Source of the DNA: Bacteroidales bacterium
GTDB taxonomy: Bacteria > Bacteroidota > Bacteroidia > Bacteroidales > UBA10428
Length of the DNA: 62,927 nucleotides
Direction: 5' to 3'
Assembly: GCA_016935615.1 (NCBI GenBank)
Contig: JAFGQO010000024.1
Location: 1-62,927, forward strand
How positions within the stretch are numbered: the stretch's first letter is position 1; each line of letters starts with the position of its first letter. The notes under the pieces are model-generated. The model ran no database searches. It was given only the letters and a program-made list of their open reading frames with translations, and was not told the origin of the DNA. Shown in pieces: positions 17,274 to 25,495 of this stretch. A program made the position numbers and the translations under genes.

Positions 17274-17885
17274 TTAAACCAGTTTCTTTTTGATCTTATT
17301 CATGATCATGATCAGATAGCCTAATGCAAGAAATGCTCCGGGTGCCAGAACAAAAACCAAAATCCCGTCTCCTTCAATAAATTTCACTCCGAAAAAAGAC
17401 CCGTTACCAAGCAATTCCCTTACAGAACCAAGAATTACCAGTGCAAAGGCAAATCCCAGGCCAATAGCCAAACCATCGATAAAGGAAGAAAATACTGTAT
17501 TTTTTGAAGCAAAAGCTTCTGCACGTCCCAGGACAATACAGTTGACAACGATAAGCGGAATAAAGATCCCCAGATTATCATACAAACTGGGCTCTCCGTT
17601 CGGCCCCGGAGTGTTGGTATAAGCACTCATTAACAGATCGACCATAGTAACAAATGAGGCGATAATAACTATATAAGAAGGAATCCTTACCTTATCGGGA
17701 ATGAATTTACCAAATGAGGAAATAAACAGGTTGGACATGATAAGCACGAATGTTGTAGCAAGACCCATGCCGAGTCCGTTAAGAGCAGATCCTGTTGTAC
17801 CCAAAGTTGGACACAGACCCAGGAATAACACAAATACCGGGTTTTCGCGGATAAATCCTTTTGTTAAATTCTTAGTAAGACTCAT
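17274..17885 (-). CDS. rnfE: Rnf electron transport complex subunit E
   Basis: Membrane subunit paired with RnfA, of which it is an inverted structural relative. The 203 residues hold six helices, with Cys25 in FLGLCPTLG and Cys116 in VVNCIVLGRAEAFA as the counterparts of the RnfA cysteines that bind the shared iron-sulfur centre. The start codon overlaps the rnfG stop (ATGA at 17882-17885), which indicates translational coupling. Length and order agree with the family. Confidence 0.95.
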   Translation of the reverse strand: MSLTKNLTKGFIRENPVFVLFLGLCPTLGTTGSALNGLGMGLATTFVLIMSNLFISSFGKFIPDKVRIPSYIVIIASFVTMVDLLMSAYTNTPGPNGEPSLYDNLGIFIPLIVVNCIVLGRAEAFASKNTVFSSFIDGLAIGLGFAFALVILGSVRELLGNGSFFGVKFIEGDGILVFVLAPGAFLALGYLIMIMNKIKKKLV

Positions 17886-18460
17886 TGATCACCTCCTTCC
17901 TTAAATGAATCATATGCACGTTGAACAGCATCGCAATAAGCTCTTGAAGAAATGGTCGATGCAGTTATGGCATCTACATCGCCACCGTCTTTTTTTACTT
18001 TCAGAACAAAGTTCTCCGGATTTTTTCCTTCAAATTGTTTGCTCCAGTCACTTTTTGATTTTTGTATTTTATCTCCCAGTCCGGGGGTTTCTTTATTTTC
18101 AAGTACTGCAATTTCTTTTATAGTGCCGTCGGGAAGAAATCCGACCAGTAATTTCATATATCCGCCGAATGCCTTGTTAGAATATGTTTCTGCAGCATAA
18201 CCAACAGTATCATTTCCCATCCTTGCGATATAAAAATACAATGTATCTCCGTTTACCGGCCTTTTAACTACTTCCTGTCCGGGCTGGTTATCAAATTCAG
18301 GAGTCACCCTGTGAATAGCAAGATTCTTTTTTGCGGATTTGGCAATTGCAATCGGTTCTTTGGTTATTTCATGGATGTATCCGAGAGCAGCGGATGAAGC
18401 AAGGGTTACAAGGAATAAGGTAATCACCATATTGCTGAATGTAGATTCTTTCTTAGCCAT
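17882..18460 (-). CDS. rnfG: Rnf complex flavoprotein subunit G
   Basis: A 192-residue subunit anchored by one N-terminal helix (about 10-28), with its flavin domain outside the inner membrane. FMN is bound covalently through a phosphoester to Thr in an (S/T)GAT-like motif; the corresponding stretch here is DAITASTISS (163-172), where Thr169 is the likely attachment site. The change from GA to AS in that motif is seen directly; its effect is unknown. KETPGLGDKI (123-132) is another conserved family block. The gene overlaps rnfD by eight bases and rnfE by four. Confidence 0.93.
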   Translation of the reverse strand: MAKKESTFSNMVITLFLVTLASSAALGYIHEITKEPIAIAKSAKKNLAIHRVTPEFDNQPGQEVVKRPVNGDTLYFYIARMGNDTVGYAAETYSNKAFGGYMKLLVGFLPDGTIKEIAVLENKETPGLGDKIQKSKSDWSKQFEGKNPENFVLKVKKDGGDVDAITASTISSRAYCDAVQRAYDSFKEGGDQ

Positions 18461-19463
18461 TTTTTACCTCCTCTCCAAAACGTCTTGGTTTCATGTATCT
18501 GTTTATTAGCGGGACAAAACCGTTCATAATAAGTATAGCAAACGATACTCCTTCGGGATATGCTCCGAATACTCTTATAAGCACTGTAATAATACCGATT
18601 CCTATTCCGTAAATTATCATTCCTGAAGGGATCATAGGAGAAGTAACATAGTCGGTGGCCATAAAAATAGCACCCAGTAATAAACCTCCTGTGAGTATAT
18701 GAAAGAGCGGGTCAGCATATCCTGACGGATTGAACAGGTGCAAAAGTCCTGTAAAAATAAATACAGTTAAAATTATACTAACCGGTATATGCCAGGTTAT
18801 TATTTTGCGTATGAGCATATAAATTCCGCCAAGTATCAGGGCTGCTCCTGCAATTTCACCCATCGATCCGCCCAACTTACCAATAAACAGATCGAGGTAA
18901 GAGGGCAATTCTTTCATGAGGTCAGAAACAGAATCTCCCTGTTTTAAACCCTCCTTCAGAATACCAAGCGGAGTAGGTCCGGTAAATCCTTCAATATTGC
19001 TGGTGTAAGGTGTACTCAAACCTTTGGGTACGGGGTATGTTGTCATTTGTACAGGGAATGAGAGAAGGAGAAATACCCTTCCTACAAGAGCCGGATTAAA
19101 AGGATTATTCCCTAATCCTCCAAAAGTCATTTTGCCGATCCCTATGGATACCAGGGCTCCTATCAGAATGATCCACCATGGCAGATTCGATGGCAGGTTA
19201 AAGGCAAGAAGCATGCCTGTAACAATTGCTGATCCATCCGAAATACTTACCCTGGTTTTAAGAAGGAATTTCTGAATCAGAAATTCAAATAATACGCAGG
19301 AGGTAACGGAGATGAAAGTAACTGTAACAGCCCCTATGCCATAAAGCATCACGGAAACAACCAGAGCTGGTATCAATGCAATAATAACACCGTACATTAG
19401 TTTTTCAACTGATTGCCCGCTGTGTATATGCGGCGAGTGAGCTACTTTTATATATTGATTCAC
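18453..19463 (-). CDS. rnfD: Rnf complex subunit D
   Basis: A 336-residue membrane subunit with about ten helices and a covalent FMN. Family blocks include SPHIHSG at the N-terminus, GGLGNNPFNPALVGR (115-129), and FTGPTPLG (160-167), where Thr164 is the predicted FMN attachment residue. The C-terminal FMATDYVTSPM-type segment is also typical. It initiates at a GTG (19463), the only frame-consistent start that keeps the family N-terminus. It follows rnfC after 28 bases and overlaps rnfG. Confidence 0.95.
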   Translation of the reverse strand: MNQYIKVAHSPHIHSGQSVEKLMYGVIIALIPALVVSVMLYGIGAVTVTFISVTSCVLFEFLIQKFLLKTRVSISDGSAIVTGMLLAFNLPSNLPWWIILIGALVSIGIGKMTFGGLGNNPFNPALVGRVFLLLSFPVQMTTYPVPKGLSTPYTSNIEGFTGPTPLGILKEGLKQGDSVSDLMKELPSYLDLFIGKLGGSMGEIAGAALILGGIYMLIRKIITWHIPVSIILTVFIFTGLLHLFNPSGYADPLFHILTGGLLLGAIFMATDYVTSPMIPSGMIIYGIGIGIITVLIRVFGAYPEGVSFAILIMNGFVPLINRYMKPRRFGEEVKNG

Positions 19464-19491
19464 TTCAATGATATGTTATGATGGTGTAAAA

Positions 19492-20823
19492 TTATTTTTT
19501 TCTCATCCGTATTATTTTCCCAACATTTGATTTGCCAAGTCTGATATAATCCAAAAGAGGTCTGTTGGCAGGACAAACGTAACTGCAGGAACCACATTCA
19601 ATACAATCCGTTACCCTGTCAGCTTCCAATCTGTCAAACAATGATTTTTCACTGAGTGTCATCAAAAGATATGGTTCCAATCCCATGGGACAAACAATGA
19701 TGCATTTGGCACATCTGATACATGGTTCAACTTCTTTTCGCCGGGTTTCCTGTTCATCAAGGATCAAAATTCCTGAAGTGCCTTTTGTTACAGGAATTTG
19801 AGTACTGGCCAATGCCTTTCCCATCATCGGTCCGCCACTGATAATTTTACCGGTATTCTCAGGCAATCCTCCGGCTGCTTCAATCAGGATATTGATGCCG
19901 GTTCCTATGCGAACCCTGAAATTCGATGGATTTGCCAGGGATTTGCCGGTGACCGTTACTATTCTTTCAATCAGAGGTTTGTTCTTCTGAACAGCTTCAT
20001 ACACTGCGTAGGATGTACCAACATTGAATACCACAGTTCCGACATCAACAGGCAGACCACCGGAAGGAACTTCGCGGTTGATTAAAGCCTTGATTAGTTG
20101 TTTCTCCCCACCCTGAGGATATTTGACCCGGAGAGGATGAACACTTATGTTTTTATATGTATGGGCAAATTCACTCAATCTGTTAATGGCATCGGGCTTG
20201 TTTTTCTCAATGCCAATCAAAGTTCTTTTAACACCAAGTGCTTTTGCCAAAATACGGATCCCCACCATCAATTCTTCACCTTTTTCGAGCATTAATGCAT
20301 GATCTGATGTTAAATAAGGCTCACACTCAACGCCATTAATGATTAAAAATCCGGCACTTTTTCCTCTTGGCAGAGTAAGTTTGACATGAGAAGGAAATGT
20401 TGCTCCTCCCATACCGACAATTCCTGCATCGTTTATTTTTTGAATGATTTCTTTCTGTGACAGAGAACAACTTTCTATTAACTCATCGGATTGATCTATG
20501 GATTCATCATAATCATCTCCTTCCGTTTGTATAAATATTGAATCATATTTATAGCCGCTTGCATCAATGGTTTTATCAATTTTAAGTACTTTCCCCGAAA
20601 CAGAAGAATGAATATTGGCAGAGACAAATCCATTTCCTTCTGCTATCAATTGTCCTGCCTTTACAACTTCCCCTTTCTCTACGATCGGTTTTGCAGGGAC
20701 TCCCAAATGCATGGTTAAGGGTATTGTCACTGCATCAGGGACAGGCAGAGTGGTAATGGATCTGTTTTCTGTCAATTTGTTTTCAGGAGGGTGAACTCCG
20801 CCTTTTGCAAATGTTTTCAGCAT
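19492..20823 (-). CDS. rnfC: Rnf complex NADH-binding subunit C
   Basis: The 443-residue peripheral subunit that exchanges electrons with NAD(H) through FMN. The N-terminus, FAKGGVHPPENK, is the family signature and is followed by a barrel-sandwich segment. The central Rossmann-like region has GMGGATFPSHVKL and INGVECEPYLTSDH, as in the NuoF-related FMN/NADH domain. Two four-cysteine clusters near the C-terminus, CIRCAKCIIVCPMG and CIECGSCSYVCPAN, bind 4Fe-4S centres. The C-terminus is short compared with the Ala-rich tails of proteobacterial RnfC. It starts two bases after rnfB ends. Confidence 0.96.
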   Translation of the reverse strand: MLKTFAKGGVHPPENKLTENRSITTLPVPDAVTIPLTMHLGVPAKPIVEKGEVVKAGQLIAEGNGFVSANIHSSVSGKVLKIDKTIDASGYKYDSIFIQTEGDDYDESIDQSDELIESCSLSQKEIIQKINDAGIVGMGGATFPSHVKLTLPRGKSAGFLIINGVECEPYLTSDHALMLEKGEELMVGIRILAKALGVKRTLIGIEKNKPDAINRLSEFAHTYKNISVHPLRVKYPQGGEKQLIKALINREVPSGGLPVDVGTVVFNVGTSYAVYEAVQKNKPLIERIVTVTGKSLANPSNFRVRIGTGINILIEAAGGLPENTGKIISGGPMMGKALASTQIPVTKGTSGILILDEQETRRKEVEPCIRCAKCIIVCPMGLEPYLLMTLSEKSLFDRLEADRVTDCIECGSCSYVCPANRPLLDYIRLGKSNVGKIIRMRKK

Positions 20824-20825
20824 GC

Positions 20826-21740
20826 TTATTCCTCCTTCTTATTTTGAGTTTCCTCAGAAACCGAGGTCTTTGATTCTTCCTCCGGGCTTGGTTTATTATC
20901 ACTTTCTGACCTTTCCTTTCTTGGTGGGAAGCCGATTTCAATAATTGAATTTGTCGGGCATTCAGGGACACATTTTCTGCACAATTTACACTTATCGGCA
21001 TCAATAAATGCAAGATTGTTATCCATTGTAATAGCCTCGAAGGGGCAAACCTTCACGCATTTACCACAACCAATGCAGGCAACCTCACAGCTTTTTCTGG
21101 CAATTCCACCTTTGTCTTCATTCCTGCAGGCTACATATATTTTTCGATCTTTTTTAGCACGTTTCCTTAATTCAAATAAATCCCTCGGACAGGCTTTAAC
21201 GCAGGCACCACAAGCTGTACAATTCGCATCATTTACAACAGGAAGACCGGTTTTCAGATCCATTGAAAGAGCATTAAAATTACATGCCTCAACACAATCA
21301 CCAAATCCCAGACATCCGTATTGACAACCAGTGTCACCTCCGTAAAGGGCAGAGGCAATAGTACATAATGCCGGTCCCTCATACTGATTTGTTTTTGGAC
21401 GCACATCACATGTTCCGTTACAACGTAAAACAGCAACCCTGGGATCCTGTTCCACGGCATCACGACCGAGAATAGAAGCAACAGCACTCATAGTCTCATT
21501 GCCACCGACAGGACAAAACAAACCTTCAAAATCATCCGATTTAACACATGCTTCGGCAAAATTTCTGCAGCCAGCAAAACCACATCCCCCACAATTGGCA
21601 GCAGGCAGGGCCTCTTCTACCTCATCAATTCTTGGATCTTCCTTTACTTTAAATTTCTGAGCAACAAAATACAATACAATAGCAGCTGTAGTGCCCAGTC
21701 CGCTTAATGATAAAATAGTAGATAAAATCACCGTATTCAT
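20826..21740 (-). CDS. rnfB: Rnf complex ferredoxin-like subunit B
   Basis: The 304-residue iron-sulfur subunit that receives electrons from ferredoxin. It has one N-terminal membrane helix, then the four-Cys motif in ANCGGCGFAGC with a distant Cys (the PFK-like 4Fe-4S domain of RnfB), then further clusters: CLGFGDCVEAC, CTACGACVKACP, CIGCGKCVKVCP and CKLCRKCVPECP. The last 40 residues are Glu/Ser/Lys-rich and look disordered. More clusters than the minimal family form are present, as in many anaerobes. It lies between the rseC-like gene (one base) and rnfC (two bases) and is the first rnf gene. Confidence 0.95.
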   Translation of the reverse strand: MNTVILSTILSLSGLGTTAAIVLYFVAQKFKVKEDPRIDEVEEALPAANCGGCGFAGCRNFAEACVKSDDFEGLFCPVGGNETMSAVASILGRDAVEQDPRVAVLRCNGTCDVRPKTNQYEGPALCTIASALYGGDTGCQYGCLGFGDCVEACNFNALSMDLKTGLPVVNDANCTACGACVKACPRDLFELRKRAKKDRKIYVACRNEDKGGIARKSCEVACIGCGKCVKVCPFEAITMDNNLAFIDADKCKLCRKCVPECPTNSIIEIGFPPRKERSESDNKPSPEEESKTSVSEETQNKKEE

Positions 21741-21741
21741 A

Positions 21742-22164
21742 TCAGCCCTCTTTATTTAACCGGAACGCAAAAGTATTTTTTAATGACTCCCTGAATCGGT
21801 AGACTATCAGAAAATATGGTATTAGTATGAAAAGCGTAACAGCACCAGCAAAAAGTTCATTCAATTGAAATGATGTAAGTATGATTAAGGTTGAGATCAG
21901 TATAGCCAGGGGAATTATATATGCTATAAGTGTTGCTTTAAAACCAAGACTGCGTTTCATGAAAATACGGACTGTTTCACCAACAGAGTAATGATTTCCT
22001 TCAGTTGGCACACAAATATGTTTTGTTTGTGATTCAATGAGGTTGCAAGCTTTTCTTGCATGACAATTTGCACAGGCTGATAATGATGTGATATTTACTT
22101 TAACCATTCCTTCTGAAATCTCTTCAATAATACCCTTCTGTTCTATACAGGTTGAGGAAGCCAT
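21742..22164 (-). CDS. RseC/MucC-like positive regulator or Rnf accessory protein
   Basis: A 140-residue membrane protein with the RseC_MucC layout: a short N-terminal domain containing the cysteine motif CANCHARKAC (31-40; Cys31, Cys34, Cys40), then two hydrophobic helices (about 76-120) and a short basic tail. Family members are linked to SoxR reduction together with Rnf/Rsx proteins, or to envelope stress control in proteobacteria. Here it leads the rnf operon with a single base before rnfB, so a role in assembling or reducing the complex is more likely than a sigma-factor role. It may have an iron-sulfur or redox function through its cysteines. Confidence 0.82.
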   Translation of the reverse strand: MASSTCIEQKGIIEEISEGMVKVNITSLSACANCHARKACNLIESQTKHICVPTEGNHYSVGETVRIFMKRSLGFKATLIAYIIPLAILISTLIILTSFQLNELFAGAVTLFILIPYFLIVYRFRESLKNTFAFRLNKEG

Positions 22165-22191
22165 TAAATTTTACTTGTTTTTTGAGGAATA

Positions 22192-22199
22192 CAAAATTA
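22192..22199 (-). promoter_or_regulatory. Candidate -7 box of the rseC-rnf operon
   Basis: On the minus strand this reads TAATTTTG, matching TAnnTTTG, 28 bases before the first ATG of the operon at 22164. A second TAATTTTG lies about 35 bases farther upstream. Neither has a clear TTTG at -33. Confidence 0.4.
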
Positions 22200-22275
22200 A
22201 TATGTTGTTCAAACTAAATAAGCCCAAAATTAAAAATAAAGTAAAATATATTGAGTATAAATAATAGTCAAAAAC

Positions 22276-23109
22276 TTATTTTTTCAGGGATGTGAAAGGA
22301 TATCTGTTATTCTTCACATGAGCTAATCGTACTTTGACTTCTCCAACAATTATAGGCGATTCTGCCAGGACGACAATTTTATTTTTATCATTAGTTGCCC
22401 AGACAGTCATGTTATCTCCTTCTTTAAATGTCTCCCCGGCAATTAACATTACTGAGAATTTTATACACTCAAATTTTCCTATACCTTTCACCTTTATTTC
22501 CTCTATTCCGAGATATTTAATGTAAATCGGATACAATTCTTTGTCCAGAAGAATAGTAATAGGAATTTCATCTCCGACAGCAAGATTTGTAAAATCAATA
22601 TTTCTTGCAAATAACAAAGCACTCATAATATCAAAAGTGCAGGCTCCGAATTTTATGGTATCAAGGGTAGTGGGATTATCGTTTGTTTTATTCTCAGCGT
22701 ATGCGACATTCTTCCTGTAATTGTATATATAATGGTCATTTTGTCTGTAATTGCCTTCCCGGATATGTCGGCTTGCGGTTAAAGGTCTGAGCGTATTCTG
22801 GTCAATGATTGTTTCGAATTTATCGCGTACTTTGTATATCCAATCCCATTTCTTATAAGTATTACCGACTCCTGTGAAATAGTAAGCAGGAATGTCATCG
22901 TAAACTGTATCCTGAATCGTCAATATGGCTTCTGCAACGTCAGTCCAGATAACAAACCAATTGTAAGAGGCTGAGTATGTTATTTCCTCACCCGGCATAA
23001 AAGTAGTGTTCTTTCCTACACACTCCTGAGCCGAAATTCTGTCAATCCCATAAAAAAGAATAATTACTATAAGAAGCGATACAAGTCTATTTGAGAAGGA
23101 TTGAATCAT
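22276..23109 (-). CDS. DUF3108 exported protein
   Basis: A 277-residue protein with a signal peptide (about 1-27, ending RISAQ). The mature part begins with FMPGEEITYSASYNWF, the typical DUF3108 opening in which a beta-rich, probably lipid- or polysaccharide-binding barrel starts. WDWIYKVRDKFETIID and FDIMSALLFARN are further family-like blocks. The function of DUF3108 is not established; Bacteroidota nearly always encode it, and an envelope role is likely. It follows the SiaC-like gene on the same strand by 76 bases and precedes the rnf operon by about 110, with no clear link to either. Confidence 0.8.
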   Translation of the reverse strand: MIQSFSNRLVSLLIVIILFYGIDRISAQECVGKNTTFMPGEEITYSASYNWFVIWTDVAEAILTIQDTVYDDIPAYYFTGVGNTYKKWDWIYKVRDKFETIIDQNTLRPLTASRHIREGNYRQNDHYIYNYRKNVAYAENKTNDNPTTLDTIKFGACTFDIMSALLFARNIDFTNLAVGDEIPITILLDKELYPIYIKYLGIEEIKVKGIGKFECIKFSVMLIAGETFKEGDNMTVWATNDKNKIVVLAESPIIVGEVKVRLAHVKNNRYPFTSLKK

Positions 23110-23185
23110 TTGATGATATTTCGAAAATTATTCTCAGCCGGTTTTATTGAATTTCAATTACGGGATTCAAATGATGCAGGATTTA

Positions 23186-23557
23186 TTATGTTTCAAAAAA
23201 ATTAAATTTAAAATCAAGAATAGACTCATAATATTCCCCACGTTCCATAATATCATCATCACCTTCTTCATAATACCAGTTTACACTAAGCCTTTTCCCT
23301 TTTTTGGAAATGTCAACAAGTGCTCTGAGAATATGAAGGATTGCTTTTGATGAACCGCTATTAAAGTATTCAAGTTCAATGTCAAGTGTGGTAACATCAC
23401 TTGGTTCCTGACAATAAAAATACATCCATTCAAACAATTGATCATAAAATACTGTTGGATCTTCTGGTATTGAGCGCCCACTAATTTTAAGCCTTCCATC
23501 AGTATTGAAACTAACCTCCGGAGTTTTTTTAGTGCTTTCAATTAGTAGATTATTCAT
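23186..23557 (-). CDS. SiaC-family (DUF1987) regulatory phosphoprotein
   Basis: A 123-residue cytoplasmic protein of the DUF1987 family. It shows TPEVSFN near the N-terminus, a central LDIELEYFNSGSSKAIL and a C-terminal VNWYYEEGDDDIMERGEYY, all family-typical. In Pseudomonas, SiaC is phosphorylated on a Thr in the equivalent segment by SiaB and dephosphorylated by the SpoIIE-type phosphatase SiaA, which controls a diguanylate cyclase. Here the site is a Ser/Gly/Ser run. No siaB or cyclase is in the window, although a SpoIIE phosphatase is at 53998-56202. It is divergent from the alarmone hydrolase gene with 136 bases between. Confidence 0.82.
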   Translation of the reverse strand: MNNLLIESTKKTPEVSFNTDGRLKISGRSIPEDPTVFYDQLFEWMYFYCQEPSDVTTLDIELEYFNSGSSKAILHILRALVDISKKGKRLSVNWYYEEGDDDIMERGEYYESILDFKFNFFET

Positions 23558-23693
23558 GAAATTATGAAATTTACCATGTTCAGGAACAAAGCTTAAAAAT
23601 ACAATAAATTGTATTCATTTTTAAACTTGAAATCCAACAAATTATTTGACAGAAGAAAAAAAAGATGCGAATTAATGGATAATTTGGTAAATC

Positions 23694-24269
23694 ATGAATA
23701 AGCAAATTATTAAACAGGGAAATACTTTCAATTTGCGATTGATTTTTTCTGCATTGGAATATGCGGCAGTCAAGCATCAGTTTCAGAAACGAAAAGGAGC
23801 TGCCGGCATACCCTATATAAATCATCTGATTGAAGTGGGCAATATTCTGATCCAAAAACTGGAAAAACCTTCTGACGAATTGTTGGTAGCTGCAATATTG
23901 CATGACACAATTGAGGATACAGATGCAAGGCAGGAAGAAATTCAGAAGATTTTTGGCAGAAAAGTGTCGAATATTGTTATGGAGGTAACAGACAATATGA
24001 ATTTGCCATCCTCAGTGAGAAAAAAAAATCAGATTGAAAAAGCAAAAAAACTGTCTTATGAGGCCCGTTGTATAAAAATAGCTGACAAGACCTGCAATAT
24101 TCGTGACATATTATTTACCAGAGTTAGCTGGTCAAAAAAAAGAAAAATCAAATATGTACTATGGGCAAACAAAGTAATCGATGAAATAAGAGATACGGAT
24201 CCGAACCTTATTCATGAATTTGATCAGGCGGTAAAGCAATCGAAAGAGATATTGAAAATGAAGGATTAG
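23694..24269 (+). CDS. HD-domain phosphohydrolase, small alarmone hydrolase type
   Basis: A 191-residue single-domain relative of the RelA/SpoT hydrolase domain, expected to cleave 3'-pyrophosphate from (p)ppGpp or a similar nucleotide. Metal-binding residues are visible: His in AAVKHQFQKRKG, the HD pair in AAILHDTIEDT, the following ED, and Asp in CIKIADKTCNI, where the usual ADRLHN has become ADKTCN but keeps the terminal Asn. No synthetase domain is present. The size matches MESH1/SAH proteins. It is transcribed divergently from the SiaC-like gene. The substrate could also be another nucleotide, for example NADPH as reported for MESH1. Confidence 0.82.
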   Translation: MNKQIIKQGNTFNLRLIFSALEYAAVKHQFQKRKGAAGIPYINHLIEVGNILIQKLEKPSDELLVAAILHDTIEDTDARQEEIQKIFGRKVSNIVMEVTDNMNLPSSVRKKNQIEKAKKLSYEARCIKIADKTCNIRDILFTRVSWSKKRKIKYVLWANKVIDEIRDTDPNLIHEFDQAVKQSKEILKMKD

Positions 24270-24543
24270 TTGCTGGCTGCTGTTAGATTGTTGAATCGTG
24301 TAATTGACTATGTCGAGCTCTCCCGATTGTCATCGGGATCGGTTGTTGAATTGGTGAATTGATGAGTTGAGAAGGTAAGATGATGGGAAATGGAGAAGGT
24401 GAGTTGCTGGGTACTTGTTGCTGGTTGCTTGTGCGTCATCACGAAGAAGGAGATACGATGACTGCGGTGATCCGGCTGGTTTCGATAATTATCAGGTCGT
24501 TAGAAAATGATTCATCAGTGAATCGGAGAATCGAAGAAATTAA
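24270..24543. other. Intergenic stretch with hairpin repeat, no credible gene
   Basis: After the alarmone hydrolase the sequence holds a hairpin repeat near 24302-24345 and then G/T-rich, low-complexity DNA in which GTTG and GCTGG are frequent. A 61-codon frame at 24380-24565 has no family features and is not called. A stretch near 24432-24472 (GTCATCACGAAGAAGGAGAT onward) looks like a degenerate palindromic repeat, but this is uncertain. Confidence 0.5.
24302..24345. repeat. 44-base hairpin repeat, copy 1
   Basis: This block matches 26314-26357 at 42 of 44 positions. It contains a perfect 7-base-pair stem, TCCCGAT (24321-24327) and ATCGGGA (24332-24338), around a TGTC loop, inside flanks reading GTCGAGCTC and CGGTTG. 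The preceding TTGTTGAATCGTGTAATTG also recurs next to the other copy, at 26382-26400. Both copies lie between genes. Confidence 0.7.
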
Positions 24544-24738
24544 ATTGTATGTTCAACGACATTAAATTTAGATAACAAAAACATTGTGCTCTCAGCAGGT
24601 AAAGAGGTTGTACTGAATCCGGGTTTTGAAACAACCGGCAACGGTACATTCGAAGCAGATGTTGTTGAGATAGCACCGGATAATATGCCTGTTCATTACA
24701 GGAAGTTATCGATTGATGATTATCCTGAATGTGATTGA
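24544..24738 (+). pseudogene. Remnant C-terminal end of a surface protein with coathanger-stack-like domain
   Basis: An open stretch without a proper start translates to about 64 residues including LDNKNIVLSAGKEVVLNPGF, then ETTGNGTFEADVVE. This pattern (an AGxxVxLxPGF core followed by a G.FxA strand) is the usual end of the so-called 3-coathanger-stack repeats near the C-terminus of large Bacteroidota secreted proteins. Upstream is a TAA at 24541-24543 and no further homologous coding sequence is seen, so most of the gene has been lost. The residual reading frame ends at a TGA at 24736-24738. It lies among repeat sequences, which may have aided the deletion. Confidence 0.6.
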
Positions 24739-24815
24739 TTGGTCTGATATTTGGCGTTATTTTATCATCAATTAAATACAGGAATGAATTCTATTATACT
24801 ATATAATTTAACTTT

Positions 24816-25340
24816 ATGAAACTTAAATACTTTATTATCGGTTTTACGCTGTTATTTTTTATTGGATGTGCTCATGAAGACATATATTACCGACTGGATC
24901 ATTCGCGATGGTTCCTCTATAGTGAAGGCGATACACTTATTTTCAGGAATAATGATACATTAATTGATACTTATATTATAAGTGATATCTGGAATTATTT
25001 TGATGAAACAGGTGACAGGCAAGATACTCATTATGAACATTTGCGTGTTACTTTTGAAGGAGTTACTGAATGTACCAATTGTCCTATTTACGGATTTAGT
25101 CGCTCTAGCACTAATGTAGGTTTTACAGGTAATCTATACCAACAAAACTTTAGTTATGACGACCCAACAATTGAATACACTCTTGGAGATACAATACTCC
25201 AAGATATATATGTTATGGAGGATATTCCAATAGAAGATACAGCCCGCCATAAAGTAAAAGCAATATACTATTCGGATATCTTCGGTATTATCCGCTACGA
25301 TATGTATGATGACAGGGTGTATGAGTTGCAGATTGAGTAG
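24816..25340 (+). CDS. Hypothetical lipoprotein
   Basis: A 174-residue exported protein. It begins with a lipoprotein signal peptide (MKLKYFIIGFTLLFFIGC) whose lipobox FIGC puts the lipidated Cys at 18. The mature part is polar, rich in Tyr, Asp and Thr, and contains a CTNC pair (about 86-89) and strand-like repeats of DT/LI/F. No known family is recognised. It is followed by a beta-barrel gene on the same strand after 155 bases, a typical Bacteroidota arrangement of lipoprotein and barrel, but a functional link is not shown. Confidence 0.65.
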   Translation: MKLKYFIIGFTLLFFIGCAHEDIYYRLDHSRWFLYSEGDTLIFRNNDTLIDTYIISDIWNYFDETGDRQDTHYEHLRVTFEGVTECTNCPIYGFSRSSTNVGFTGNLYQQNFSYDDPTIEYTLGDTILQDIYVMEDIPIEDTARHKVKAIYYSDIFGIIRYDMYDDRVYELQIE

Positions 25341-25495
25341 GTTCCTCCTGGCTGGTCAATTATAATTCAGTTATACATCATCTGAATTTTAATCGTGCTC
25401 ACACCAGGAACAGTATAAGATGTATCATAGATTATTAAAACAGGTATTATTATTTGCAATAACCAAACAGATCGTTAACCTATTTACTCAATACA

